Assembly (NCBI GenBank): GCA_903813345.2 | Contig: CAIIXF020000001.1 | Coordinates: 61,955,885 to 62,019,884 of the forward strand | From: Owenia fusiformis | Taxonomy: Eukaryota; Annelida; Polychaeta; Sabellida; Oweniidae | Reading direction: 5' to 3' | Length of the DNA stretch: 64,000 bases | Part shown: in pieces, positions 25,226 through 37,800 of the stretch | How positions within the stretch are numbered: the first letter of the stretch is position 1 | Layout of the letters: every line of letters begins with the position of its first letter | Made by a program: the position numbers and the translations under genes | The notes under the pieces: generated by a model | Database searches by the model: none | Told to the model about the DNA's origin: nothing | The model's input: only the letters and a program-made list of their open reading frames with translations

Positions 25226-26083
25226 CAAATTACATAGGCATTCAAATTACATGTACATTCAAATAACATGCACATTCAAATTACATGGATATATTTAAAT
25301 TACATAGGTATTTAAATTATATGGATATTCAAATTACATAGATATTCGAACAATACGGGCATTCAAATTACATGGATATTCAAATTACATGGATATATTC
25401 AAATTACATAGGCATTTAAATTATATGGATATTCAAATTACATAGATATTCAAATTACATGGATATTCAAATTACATGGATATATTCAAATTACATAGGC
25501 ATTTAAATTATATGGATAATCAAATTACATAGATATTCAAATTATACGGGCATTCAAATTACATGGGCATTCAAATTACATGGATATTCAAATTACATGG
25601 ATATATTCAAATTACATAGGCATTTAAATTATATGGATAATCAAATTACATAGATATTCAAATTATACGGGCATTCAAATTACATGGATATTCAAATTAC
25701 ATGGATATATTCAAATTACATAGGCATTTAAATTATATGGATATTCAAATTACATAGATATTCAAATTACATGGATATTTAAATTACATGGATATATTCA
25801 AATTACATAGGCATTTAAATTATATGGATAATCAAATTACATAGATATTCAAATTATACGGGCATTCAAATTACATGGGCATTCAAATTACATGGATATT
25901 CAAATTACATGGATATATTCAAATTACATAGGCATTTAAATTATATGGATAATCAAATTACATAGATATTCAAATTATACGGGCATTCAAATTACATGGA
26001 TATTCATATTACATGGGCCTTCAAATTACATGGGCATTCAAATTACATGGATATTTAAATTACATGGGCCTTCAAATTACATC
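25226..26083 (+). repeat. ATTCAAATTACATGG array with nested higher-order units
   Basis: Tandem units of 17-20 bp based on ATTCAAATTACATGGAT fill about 860 bp. Variants (ATATTCAAATTACATAGGC, ATTTAAATTATATGGATA, ATTCAAATTATACGGGC) follow one another in a recurring order, giving higher-order blocks of roughly 120-170 bp. No coding content. Confidence 0.95.
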
Positions 26084-27400
26084 TTTTTTTCATTCTTTTA
26101 ATTTTTGTATATATGATTTAATACTTTTAATTTCATAGGTTGACTTTTCATAAATACTTAGGTGTGCGATTGAATAATATAGTGTGTTCCTCCATAATCT
26201 TGGACAATGTTTTTCTTTACGAATGAGCCATGATTTATAGCTGTTATATGCAAATGTTGATATTATAAGATCAATGACATTTTCATGACTTCTTTTTTAA
26301 AATAATATTATTGCCAATAACAATATTTTTCCATGAAATTTTAATTTCTAATTTTGAAGAAATATAGATCCACAAGCCTTTTATTTGATCGCACTCTAAA
26401 ATAATGTGTTTTAAATTATTTTCAACCTTACAAAAATTGCAAATTATTGAATCTGCTTTTTTCCACTATCCAGATCCAGATCCAGATCTATGGAAGATGG
26501 AAGAACATTATGAAATAATTTGAAGTTAACATTGTGTAGGTTGGTGTCATATTTATTGTGTCAAAATTATACGAAAAATATGATTTTGGCATGATTTCAT
26601 AAAAATCCAATATTCACGCTCTATATCCCTTCCTTAAATGTAAAAGCTCATGAGCATTATTGCAGTTGTCATGATGACAATGAAACCTGCAGGCACATGA
26701 GTTATGATAGCATCTTTCTTAATATAATGATTATACGTCGTCTATTTAATTAGATATAAAGCTGGAGACATGAGGCTGTGAATCGATCGGATGTTTCAAT
26801 AAGAACAAGTCAATCTGAACATGTATGTAGTCAAGTAACATTTGAACTAACCAACTACGATGAATCTAAATGCAGGTAATCAGACCGAGCAAGAGAAGTG
26901 TAAACATTTATAATTTAATTTACTTACATCTGCATGAGGACAATTATTAATTGATGTGGTCGCCGGATTGATTTTATCGACCCAATAACAAATTTTCTTC
27001 ATGTTGGTTTAGCTTATAAAATCAATATATATAAACATTAATGTTTCATCTTAATATTCATAAGTTATGACTTCCTAATGCAAACGTTATTGAAGTTAAT
27101 CAATAATAATGTATAACTTACTACACCATCAATTTACACAGGCTTTCTTTTGTTTAAATAATTAATCTCAAATCGATAACAAAAAATACAAGTTCTTGCC
27201 CTTTTAAGAAGCTGAACTAGAAAAACATCAACTCATTGAAGTAGCAAATCCCAACAAACAAAACATATCTAATCAAATCCCTGTAATTTTGAACATAATA
27301 AAACAGAAATAACCAGCAGGCAGAAGTACATGTAAAGTAATATTGTGTCTTTTTAGTAGAATTTTTACCCAAGTGTGCCATGGTTTGGTATTATAAATTC
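26084..27400. other. Non-coding stretch
   Basis: No gene recognised. A short CCAGAT tandem run lies near 26470. The rest is AT-rich without clear repeats. Confidence 0.5.
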
Positions 27401-28036
27401 CTTCTTGAGTAGAGGTCTAAGCCATGATGCATTAAGCTTGACTAAAACATAGTACCAATATGCGTTATCAAAAGAATTCTGAAGAATGGCAGCCATTTTG
27501 AATTAAGCAGCCTTAAAAATTCCTTCTTGAGTAACGTTGTTTACCCATAAGACATCAGCACATGAAATCAGCAGTAAATCTGACAAGTTGTGTTATCACA
27601 AAAAATTATATTTTCTCATGAAAATGGTTGCAATTGTGAACTCAGCAGCAATCTTTAAAAATATAGACCAATTTGAATTCAGCGGCCATCCTCCTTCTTA
27701 ACAGAGCCTCATGCCCCCTAGTCTACGACCGTTAGGTTTCTCCAAATAAAATTTGAACCAAATCCGAATCTGGGATATGAGTATTATCAAAGATTACATT
27801 TTACGAAAAACAGGCATTTTGAATTCATTGTCCATCTTGAAAATTTGTTTCTTTAACAGAGCACAGCGACCCTTGGGTATCCGCATATTAAAAGGATGAG
27901 GTCCTATCCTCATGAGCCATTAATTAATGGGTAAATTTTTTAATCCAATCTGTTAACCGGTCTTTGAGTTATCCCCGTACGGACGAACGGCTTCTCTATA
28001 TCCCTCTCGAGCTTCATTCGGTGGGATAATTTCATT
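27400..28036 (+). mobile_element. MITE-like element ending CCCTCTCGAGCTTCATTCGG
   Basis: It has weak internal repeats (ATTCCTTCTTGAGTA, GCAGCCATTTTGAATT) and an end (CGGACGAACGGCTTCTCTATATCCCT) that matches the 3' ends of the elements near 57860 and 58935. Here the microsatellite is reduced to a few GGAC-like bases. A related fragment occurs near 30830-30900. Confidence 0.55.
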
Positions 28037-29048
28037 TCGGCATACTTTTGCACATTTTGTCTTTTTTATATGCTGCTTGCATTTAATTTTCTATCAAACA
28101 GAAGTGAGTCATATTAAAATTAATCTAAAGCTCGCCTGTTTTCTCCTATACGTTTACATTTAGAGGGCATAGATGTTAGGAAGCAAAGAACGATGGATAT
28201 ATATAAACAGTTGAAATGCGAAATGAAATCCTGAAAACAGAGCATGCCCGATTAACCAGCATTACATCTGAATCCTGTTCTACTTCAGCAACTGATGGAT
28301 GGGGTGATCCTACAAAGTGACTGCCTAACGAACCAGATGTGACAAGTCATTCCATTTTAATAATAACATTCCCTTTGCTTTGTACGGAAATGATGGTTTT
28401 TATTTCGCATACAACTCTTTTCCATTTGTTTATAATGTAAAACAGTTTTGGGCTAGCCATCATGGGATCCAAAACCTGTATGATCTCTTGGAATTAGTTA
28501 GAGAGGTTAGTTAAATTAGCCAATGAAACACAAATAGTATTCATGGAAATGTATGATGTTGATCAAATGCTTTTCCCTTAACCCATTAACAATAGATTAT
28601 AAGCGTTCCTTTCGAGACAATCTAAATCGTCATTAGATGAAATAATGCACTTAATTTATTCACGATTGGTCAGCTGATTATCAAACAACTAAGGAGAAAT
28701 TAATGTGATGAGTTTCTTACTATACTAGGAGATTGCCACATGATTATCTCTACAACTGACAAATCCTCATCCATCTCTATTTCATTGACAGGGCAATGAA
28801 CAAAACTATCTATTGATGACATTTTTCGATTTACCTAAAAAAGGAGAATCGAATGAGATCGGCCATCAATCAGGTGCCATTACTCCTTTTTTACATAATT
28901 GCTTGAATGCATGATTACGATTCCCGTATGATATCAATTAATCAATCAATCACCCAATCCATAGTAATCGTACAAACTGACAACTGACAAACTGTATTCA
29001 AATTATCAAAGATAACGTTTTTATGAAAAAATGGCGGTCATTTTGTAT
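28037..29048. other. Non-coding stretch
   Basis: No gene or clear repeat was recognised on either strand. Confidence 0.45.
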
Positions 29049-30826
29049 TGGCCATATTCACGGTTTTATAGCATGACGGTTACGACACCTCTGAAAACGA
29101 GATTAGACGACTACGATCACTGATTTATCCAATAAAATGGCCGCGATGGAACAGAAAACTAAGGTTGGTGCAGTATTTTCTTCTACTGTGTATCAATGAA
29201 AGTAAGGATGAGCGATTTTTGTAGACATAGCATTCGGTGATACATTTAGTATATTTTGAACGTATTCTTTGCAAATTGATGCCCGGGGATAACATGAAAT
29301 AAGCGAAAAACTGTTGAGTTTGAAATTCAAAACTATACAAAATTTAGTAATTTGTTTATTTTTGTCGTTAGGGCATGGTCTACATTGCCTAACGACCTCG
29401 GGGTATATAGATGTAACCTACATACGATCATAAAAAGCCAATTGAGCATTGGAAACCACCTAATATGTTCTACTTAAGCCATAATATTGTATTTCTAATT
29501 TGCGGTTACGCCAAAAATTGATTGACGGTTACGCTAACCTCGTTCAAATATGTATCCCAGATTCATTGTTATTAATTTTGTCATATTCATCAGTACTTGA
29601 TGCTAATTCTTCTTTTGCCTCTTCATTGCTATCTTTTGACTTAAATTGGTTGCATTAATAAAGCAAGACACAATTTTTTCCTCAAACAAGAACGTCTGAA
29701 CGTCGCGAGTCCTGAAAACAAATATAAGCAATTCAATATTCCATTTCTTACCCATTATAACAAATACATGGAAAGAGGCTATCAGAAATAGCAACCTTAA
29801 CTTGAAAGATGTACATGCACGTAACCGTCCGCTAAATATCTAATGTACATCTAATCCAATACGTTACCGTCCATAGAATTCATACGTAGTCGTCTAACGA
29901 CATTGCGTTTGAATCCTTATTATTTACAATATGACCACGTTCCTGTTCTGGATTTGTCATTTTATGGCTTGTTTATACACAGTTTACTTACTGTTAATAG
30001 TTTGAGTGGCTCTGAGGCACATATACTGAGAAATCACTAAAAAATATGAACTTGGACATCTCAGTCGGTAAGTTTACACCTTATATTCCGCTTCTAGTAA
30101 ACCACCTGGCAGATTTGACCCAGTCTTTATAACCATCCATATATACGTCACCGAATGGAACTAAGATTTTCGACATCTAAAAAGTCACTCGACTTTTTTG
30201 TGATTATGAGTCAAAGAAAGCATTCTTGAGTTTCAAATTGACTTCTGTGGTAACTTGAAACCATCTTCTAATTTATTTTACTTACCTTTTATTGTTTCTC
30301 CAAATATATTCTTTGAAAATCGGATTTTAAGGGTGTTAATCAGGGCAATTCTGTGCCATTTTAATCAAAAATCTTGTTGCTACCTAGAAACGAGCAATTG
30401 TGATCTTGCTGTTACCTAGGAACGAGCAACTGTGATGTCACGTCACACTCATGTTAATTCTAAAATCACATGGCAGCCATTTTGGAAATTTCAAAAAAGT
30501 TCCCAATTAAAAAGGCTAAATGCTGTTTACAAATTGGAAACTATTGCAGAATCAACAAAGGGTTTGTGAAATAATTAGGATATGTTTTCAAAATTATGCA
30601 CATGACAATATATGACTACTAAATGCAGGCAGGGAGTTTTAATTGCCAAAAAGTTGAGTGTCAAAAAGTATTGGTATCTACCTTAGTTAAAAAGGAAATC
30701 CTATCTGTGAATCTTGCCTACGGGCGAGAAAGAGAACATGCTGTCTTTCCCATCCGCCATTTTTTGTTATCGTTACCGCAAAATTTTGCAAATCGCCTTG
30801 TCGTAACCGTCATGCTATAACACCGT
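29049..30826. mobile_element. Possible inverted-repeat element with GCATGACGGTTACGAC ends
   Basis: The sequence around 29056-29085 (TTATAGCATGACGGTTACGA) is the inverse of TCGTAACCGTCATGCTATAA at about 30800-30820, and both are near ATGGCGG-type sequence. A second inner inverted pair (AGACGACTACG at about 29105 and CGTAGTCGTCT at about 29885) lies between them. No transposase is visible. It could be a nested non-autonomous element. Confidence 0.45.
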
Positions 30827-30923
30827 GATATTGGATTCCTTCTCAAGCAGAGGTCCTACATCCACGAGGCATAATAAGCCTATAAAATGTGAATCCAATC
30901 CGTCAAGTGATGTTTTACAGGGT

Positions 30924-31250
30924 GGTCCAAAAAGTGAACCCTTGCAACAAGCTATATCTCAGTTATGACTTGAATTAATGGGCAGATATTCTCACACGTT
31001 CTAGAGGACGGTCTAAATTTTTTGTTGGTACCATAAAAGTCACTCAGTCTTAGTCTTAGTGAAATTGGGAGTTTTCTCATGTTTATTCGTGTGGAATCCT
31101 TGCTAAATATCCACGCCGAAATGTGTGACAATAATGTGGATCAAATTCACGAGGGAATAGTGGAGATTCCATATGGAATCTACGTTGTTTACCACACATA
31201 GCAAGGTGGATTCCATGTGCATCGTATTGGAATGTACACATTTTTTTCCC
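30924..31250 (+). mobile_element. Mariner-type MITE fragment (CAGGGTGGTCCAAAAAGTGA end)
   Basis: It begins at a TA with CAGGGTGGTCCAAAAAGTGA, the same terminus as the 42834-44077 element. The following sequence (GGTCTAAATTTTTTGTTGGTAC) matches part of that element's interior. The opposite end was not found, so this is probably a truncated copy. Confidence 0.6.
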
Positions 31251-31504
31251 TTAAAATACAGGGGCCAACCAGGAAGGTTCCTTTAAATTTTAAAATGAGT
31301 TGTAAACCATAGATCTGTTTTCAAATGTTAAGGTTTTAAATTATATTATATTCAAATTCTTTTACTGTTAAATTATATATTTGCTTTATATGGGCTTATT
31401 AGCCTCTTGCAGATTATTGACATAGACATAGACAAAGCGACCAAACGTTCCACCTTCATTCAACTTCAATTGTGCAAAAATAAATGTCTTAATTGTGCAT
31501 TTAG

Positions 31505-31725
31505 TAACATATATTCAAGTATTTGTGCAATAAATTGTGCATTTAGTTACATGTATGATAACATAGTAGGTTCTCTATATACACGTATTTGTGCAATAAA
31601 TTGTGCATTTAGTAACATGTATGATAAAATAACAGGTTCCATATATACACGTATTTGTGCAATAAATTGTGCATTTAGTTACATGTATGATAAAATAACA
31701 GGTTCTATATATACAAGTATATATG
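31505..31725 (+). repeat. 66-bp tandem repeat, about 3.3 copies
   Basis: Units contain TTTGTGCAATAAATTGTGCA, TTTAGTTACATGTATGATAA and ACAGGTTCTATATATACACG. Because 66 is a multiple of three, both strands show open frames with repeating peptide; I treat these as artefacts. The array lies just downstream of the gene A stop codon. Confidence 0.9.
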
Positions 31726-31813
31726 TAGTTCTGTAGAGTGATTATGTAGACAATTGTCACGATAAGGCATGCAAGATCACACCCCCTTGTTTTCAATAGT
31801 TCACTTGGGATTG

Positions 31814-34800
31814 TCAAGTTTTGAAGTACTTGGTTTTTTTAGCAGGTGATGGTCCAACATCTACGCAACTTCTACTCAGCAGGTAATATCGCATTGTATA
31901 CTCTTCCATGCCAAAAGAAGGCATATTAAACTCCTTTAGTATTTCAATTTCAAACTTCTCTCCTGAAAGAATGTTAAAAGAAACGATCACTAATTTTTCG
32001 CTTTATTTGATTATTGCCAACTTAGACATGAATTCTATCGCAACTTTAGACAAGGCATTAGCATGACAAAATTTAACCACATAACTCCAATACTCACAAT
32101 ATTATTAGTTCAATCTTAAAGTCAGATTTGAATTTCGGAAAAAGAAATTGGTCAATTTGAAGCAAGTTGAAAAATACCCTTTTTGACCCTGAGGAGGTCA
32201 TTGAAGGTGAAATCTCAAATCGAAAGACAGATTCGAACTTCTTAGAACTTGGAGATGATTTTGAAAAATATTGGTCAATTTTGAGGCAAGTTGAAAAATA
32301 CCTTCATTGAAGGTCAAATATTTTTTATAAGGAGAATAAGGTCAAATTTACAGTGTGATTTGAACTTCTCATTAACTCGTAGATGATTTTGAAAAAGAGT
32401 GGTCAATTTGAAGCAGGTTGAAAAAAGACCCTTTTTTACCTTTCGTTTACATTTTTTGACTTTGAAAACGTCACTGAAGGTTAATATCAAGCTTAAATAT
32501 AAAGCTCAGATATAAGGTCAGATATGAACTTCTGAAAACTTGTACATGAAGATGATTTTAAAAAACTGAAGTCAGTCTAAACACTATTTGCTAAGTTATT
32601 TGAAGTTTTAAGAATTTGTTACAGACGCCAACTGCAACTGCCGATCGCCAACCACCACCCGGCGTTTCAAAAAACGGGCCGTAACAATATGTCACCACTT
32701 TTTGGTGGTGACATAATAGATTGGAAAATAAAAATTTCAAGGATAATTAAATACAAACACTTTGGGATATTGTTTACGATAATTTGTGGAAATAGCCTCG
32801 TACGTTATATGTAATATCAATATATATTCAAAACATAGACATATATACATACCATATAACGTCTCCATATCAGCTGGTGTAACACAGTGAGGAGGCCCTA
32901 AAACAAGTACAGGTTGAGCCAATAAGATTTATCCCTAGTCAAAGGTTTAAAGAAGGCTTTGGATGTAATATATATGTAAAATTGAAGCATTATACCTTTT
33001 CAACAAATACATGTCGATGATGAAAATGTAAAAATATATACCGGTACATTAACTTAATGAATCAAAAATAACTCAAAAAGATGATTTCTGCAAGTTAATT
33101 TCTCAATTATTTTTTTTGTGGAACAAATAATGTTACCTGAATACTGGTCCATGTCATACTAAATAAATGATGTTACCTGAGTACTGGTCCATGTCAAATT
33201 AAAGAAATGATGTTACCTAAGTACTGGTCCATGCCATACTAAATGATGTTACCTGAGTACTGGTCCATGTCAAATTAAAGAAATGATGTTACCTGAGTAC
33301 TGGTCCATGTCATACTGAATAAATGATGTTACCTTAGTACTGGTCCATGTCATACTGAATAAATGATGTTACCTGAGTACTGGTCCATGTCATACTGAAT
33401 AATTGATGTTACCTGAGTACTGGTCCATATACCGGTACATTAACTTAATGAATCAAAAATAACTCAAAAAGATGATTTCTGCAAGTTAATTTCTCAATTT
33501 GTTTTTTGTGGAACAAATAATGTTACCTGAATGCTGGTCCATGTCATACTAAATAAATGATGTTACCTGAGTACTGGTCCATGTCAAATTAAATAAATGA
33601 TGTTACCTGAGTACTGGTACATGTCATACTGAATAAATGATGTTACCTAAGAACTGGCCCATGTCATACTGAATAAATGATGCTACCTAAGAACTGGTAC
33701 ATGTCATACTGAATAAATGATGTTACCTAAGTACTGGTCCATGTCATACTGAATAAATGATGTTACCTAAGTACTGGTCCATGTCATACTGAATGATGTT
33801 ACCTGAGTACTGGTCCATGTCATACTGAATAAATGATGTTACCTGAGTACTGGTCCATGTCATACTGAATAAATGATGTTACCTAAGTACTGGTCCAAGT
33901 CATACTGAATGATGTTACCTGAGTACTGGTACATGTCATACTGAATAAATGATGTAACCTAAGTACTGGTCCATGTCATACTGAGAAAATGGTGTAACCT
34001 AAGTACTGGTCCATGTCATACTGAATAAATGATGTTACCTAAGTACTGGTCCATGTCATACTGAATAAATGTTGTTACCTAAGTACTGGTCCAAGTCATA
34101 CTAAATGATGTTACCTGAGTACTGGTCCAAGTCATACTGAATGATGTTACCTATAAAGTACTGGTCCATGTCATCCTGAATAAATTATATTACCTAAGTA
34201 CTGGTCCAAGTCATACTGAATGATGTTACCTAAGTACTGGTACATGTCATACTGAATAAATGATGTTACCTAAGTACTGGTCCATGTCATACTAAATAAA
34301 TGATGTTACCTAAGTACTGGTCCATGTCATACTGAATAAATGATGTTACCTAAGTACTGGTCCATGTCATACTGAATAAATGATGTTACCTAAGTACTGG
34401 TCCATTTTAAAATATTATTTTTTTTATCTTTATATTTCCTTTATTTCATAATACATCATACAAACAGATACAGGGCCTACACCGAAGCATTATTGGCCCT
34501 GTTGAAGTAGTTACAATATAAGTTAAAATAGGTCACAATGTACAAATGATAGATATAGAACATATTTATGAACATGAAAATAATCGTGAAAACGTGGAGA
34601 CAGGTCAGAGATATATGTACAAATTAATGAATATAGGACTATTTAACTTCCTTGACAATAAAGTGTAATAAAAATCCGGCTGTTAATTCAATAGCCTTTT
34701 TATTTGTAATTGTAATTGTAACTGGTCCATGTCATACTGAATAAATGATGTTACCTTTCTACTGGTCCATGTCATACTGAATGATGTTACCTGAGTACTG

Positions 34801-37800
34801 GTCCATGTCATACTGAATAAATGATGTTACCTCACTACTGGTCCAAGTCATACTGAATGATGTTACCTGAGTACTGGTCCATGTCATACTGAATAAATGA
34901 TGTTACCTGAGTACTGGTCCATGTCATACTGAATAAATGATGTTACCTGAGTACTGGTCCATGTCATACTGAATAAATAATGTTACCTAAGTACTGGTCC
35001 ATGTCATACTGAATAAATGATGTTACCTTACTACTGGTCCATGTCATACTGAATAAATGATGTTACCTAAGAACTGGTCCAAGTCATACTGAATGATGTA
35101 ACCTAAGTACTGGTCCAAGTCATACTGAAAGATGTTACCTTAGTACTGGTCCAAGTCATACTGAATGATGTTACCTAAGTACTGGTCCATGTCATACTGA
35201 ATAAATGATGTTACTTGAGTACTGGTCCATGTCATACTGAATAAATGATGTTACCTAAGTACTGGTCCAAGTCATACTGAATGATGTTACCTAAGTACTG
35301 GTCCATGTCAAATTAAATAAATGATGTTACCTAAGTACTGGTCCATGTCATACTGAATAAATGATGTTACCTTAGTACTGGTCCAAGTCATACTGAATGA
35401 TGTTACATAAGTACTGGTCCATGTCAAATTAAATAAATGATGCTACCTAAGTACTGGTCCATGTCATACTGAATAAATGATGTTACCTAAGTACTGGTCC
35501 ATGTCATACTGAGTAAATGATGTTACCTAAGAACTGGTCCATGTCAAATTAAATAAATGATGTTACCTGAGTACTGGACCATGTCATACTGAATAAATGA
35601 TGTTACCTGAGTACTGGTCCAAGTCATACTGAGTGATATTACCTAAGAACGGGTCCATGTCAAATTAAATAAATGATGTTACTAAGTACTGGTCCATGTC
35701 ATACTGAATAAATGATGTTACCTAAGTACTGGTCCATGTCATACTGAATAAATGATGTTACCTAAGAACTGGTCCATGTCAAATTAAATAAATGATGTTA
35801 CCTAAGTACTGGTCCATGTCATACTGAATAAATGATGTTACCTAAGTACTGGTCCAAGTCATACTGAATGATGTTACCTAAGTACTGGTCCATGTCAAAT
35901 TAAATAAATGATGTTACCTGAGTACTGGTCAATGTCATACTGAATAAATGATGTTACCTGAGTACTGGTCCAAGTCATACTGAATGATGTTACCTAAGTA
36001 CTGGTCCATGTCATACTGAATAAATGATGTTACCTGAGTACTGGTCCATGTCATACTGAATAAATGATGTTACCTGAGTACTGGTCCATGTCATACTGGG
36101 AGGCTGTGATGAGATATTTGCCATCGTCCTTAACCAAGGAGTGCATCAGCTGCGAATATCTAAAATAACACAATGTATTTGTATTTACATTGTTATTATC
36201 CATATGCTTAGCATAACAAAAATAATGTAATGAAAAGATGGTGATGAAGTCAAAATGCTTACTGTAGATTGGGTTAATTTGGCGCCCGCTTTAATTTGGC
36301 GAATTTGAAAAATTCACCAATATAAATCTTCGCCAAAATTTAGAATGAATCCCCGGGAATTATCTAGGTTATTTTGTCCAGTGTATTTAGGTCACTTCCA
36401 ATATGAAAAAATGTCTCTCATAAATTGGCTCAGAACTGGTCAGTCACTCATTAATACTCGGGAAAACTAGAAAGGAAAAGCACGGTATATTAGCAGCATT
36501 GATCGAGGTGCAAAATGTAAATGATCTCACAAAAATGTACAAACGTGGTGAATATCATCAGTGGTATCATGGGCATGGTGGTCCTCAAAAGAAAAAATGA
36601 ACATAGCCAAACATGCCCATTTACATGGTAATTCGTAAACAGCCAGTAAGTTTAACATTGTATTAACATTTTTTGCATATCCGCCAAATTAAATAGCTGC
36701 CAATATGCCAAAAATGGCAAAATCGCCAAATTAAGTAGCGCCAAATTAACCCAATCTACAGTATAATGTATCATTACTTTATTAAAGTATGAACTTTACA
36801 ACAGCCATCTTTGTATGAGTCTAATAAATAAAACCAAATAATAAACTCAATGTTACAACACAATGTTACGAGAAGTGTAATGTTAAAATGAGTCACGTAT
36901 TCCAGGCATTCTGCGTCATCTGTGAACATAGGAACAATTTACATGTACAGGGTGATCCAGAAGTAACGTCAAAGATGTTGTAATTTCAAAAGTATTCATC
37001 AGATCTTCATGAAATTTGGTATACATGTACCCACAACATTTCTGAGTTACCATCTCAAAGATTGGAATTCAATCATTTCATTGGTTGAAATTATGGTTGC
37101 TATAGTAACCCGATATCGCGTAACCCGGGGCAAATTACTTAACGTGTAATGCGTAATCTCAAAATATCAACAAGATCTGAAATTGTTATATCCTCAACAT
37201 TTTATTTCACAACAATATAAATCATACTATTGCACAGTTACTAATAATAGTTCATTCTACATAATTGCCACCATTTGCAACACATTTCTCATGTCTGGAT
37301 ACCCATTCCTTGAACACAGAATTAAATCCATTAGAACTCATTCCTTGTAGGGCTAGTACTACGGCATTTTTCAATTCCTCACAGGATTAAAAATTATTTC
37401 CACTAAGGTTTCTTTTTAGTTCCCCATACAAATAAAAGTCACTGGGGGCAAGATCAGGTGAATAAGGGGCATGTTCAAGTTGTTGAAATCCAAGTGTTTG
37501 GACTGTGTTGCTGGTCAGGATTGCAGTGTGCGTAGGGGCATTGTCCCAATGCAAGATAAACTGCTGCAGATGTCCGGGACGCTTTTTCCTCAGGGAACGT
37601 TGAAGATCACGCTTCAGAACCTGAAAAACAAATGTTTAATGGTTGTTAAACCAGTTGTTTCATTGATTGGATTTGGATTTGAATCATGGCCATGGAGTTA
37701 TAATTATATTGACAGTGAACAACATTTAAATACTTTAATTTAAAAATAAAATTCACAGTATGATGTATTATTAGAACAAATGATATCTTACCTTTGCAAT

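Noticed and set aside
31407-31817. 109-codon plus-strand and 80-codon minus-strand frames with CAINCAFSNMYDK repeats
   Set aside because: They follow from a 66-bp tandem repeat whose period is divisible by three. No independent support for coding.
33130-36090. Resemblance of the 40-bp arrays to a CRISPR array
   Set aside because: The whole unit is repeated without unique spacers, and the unit is derived from the neighbouring exon-intron junction in a eukaryotic gene.
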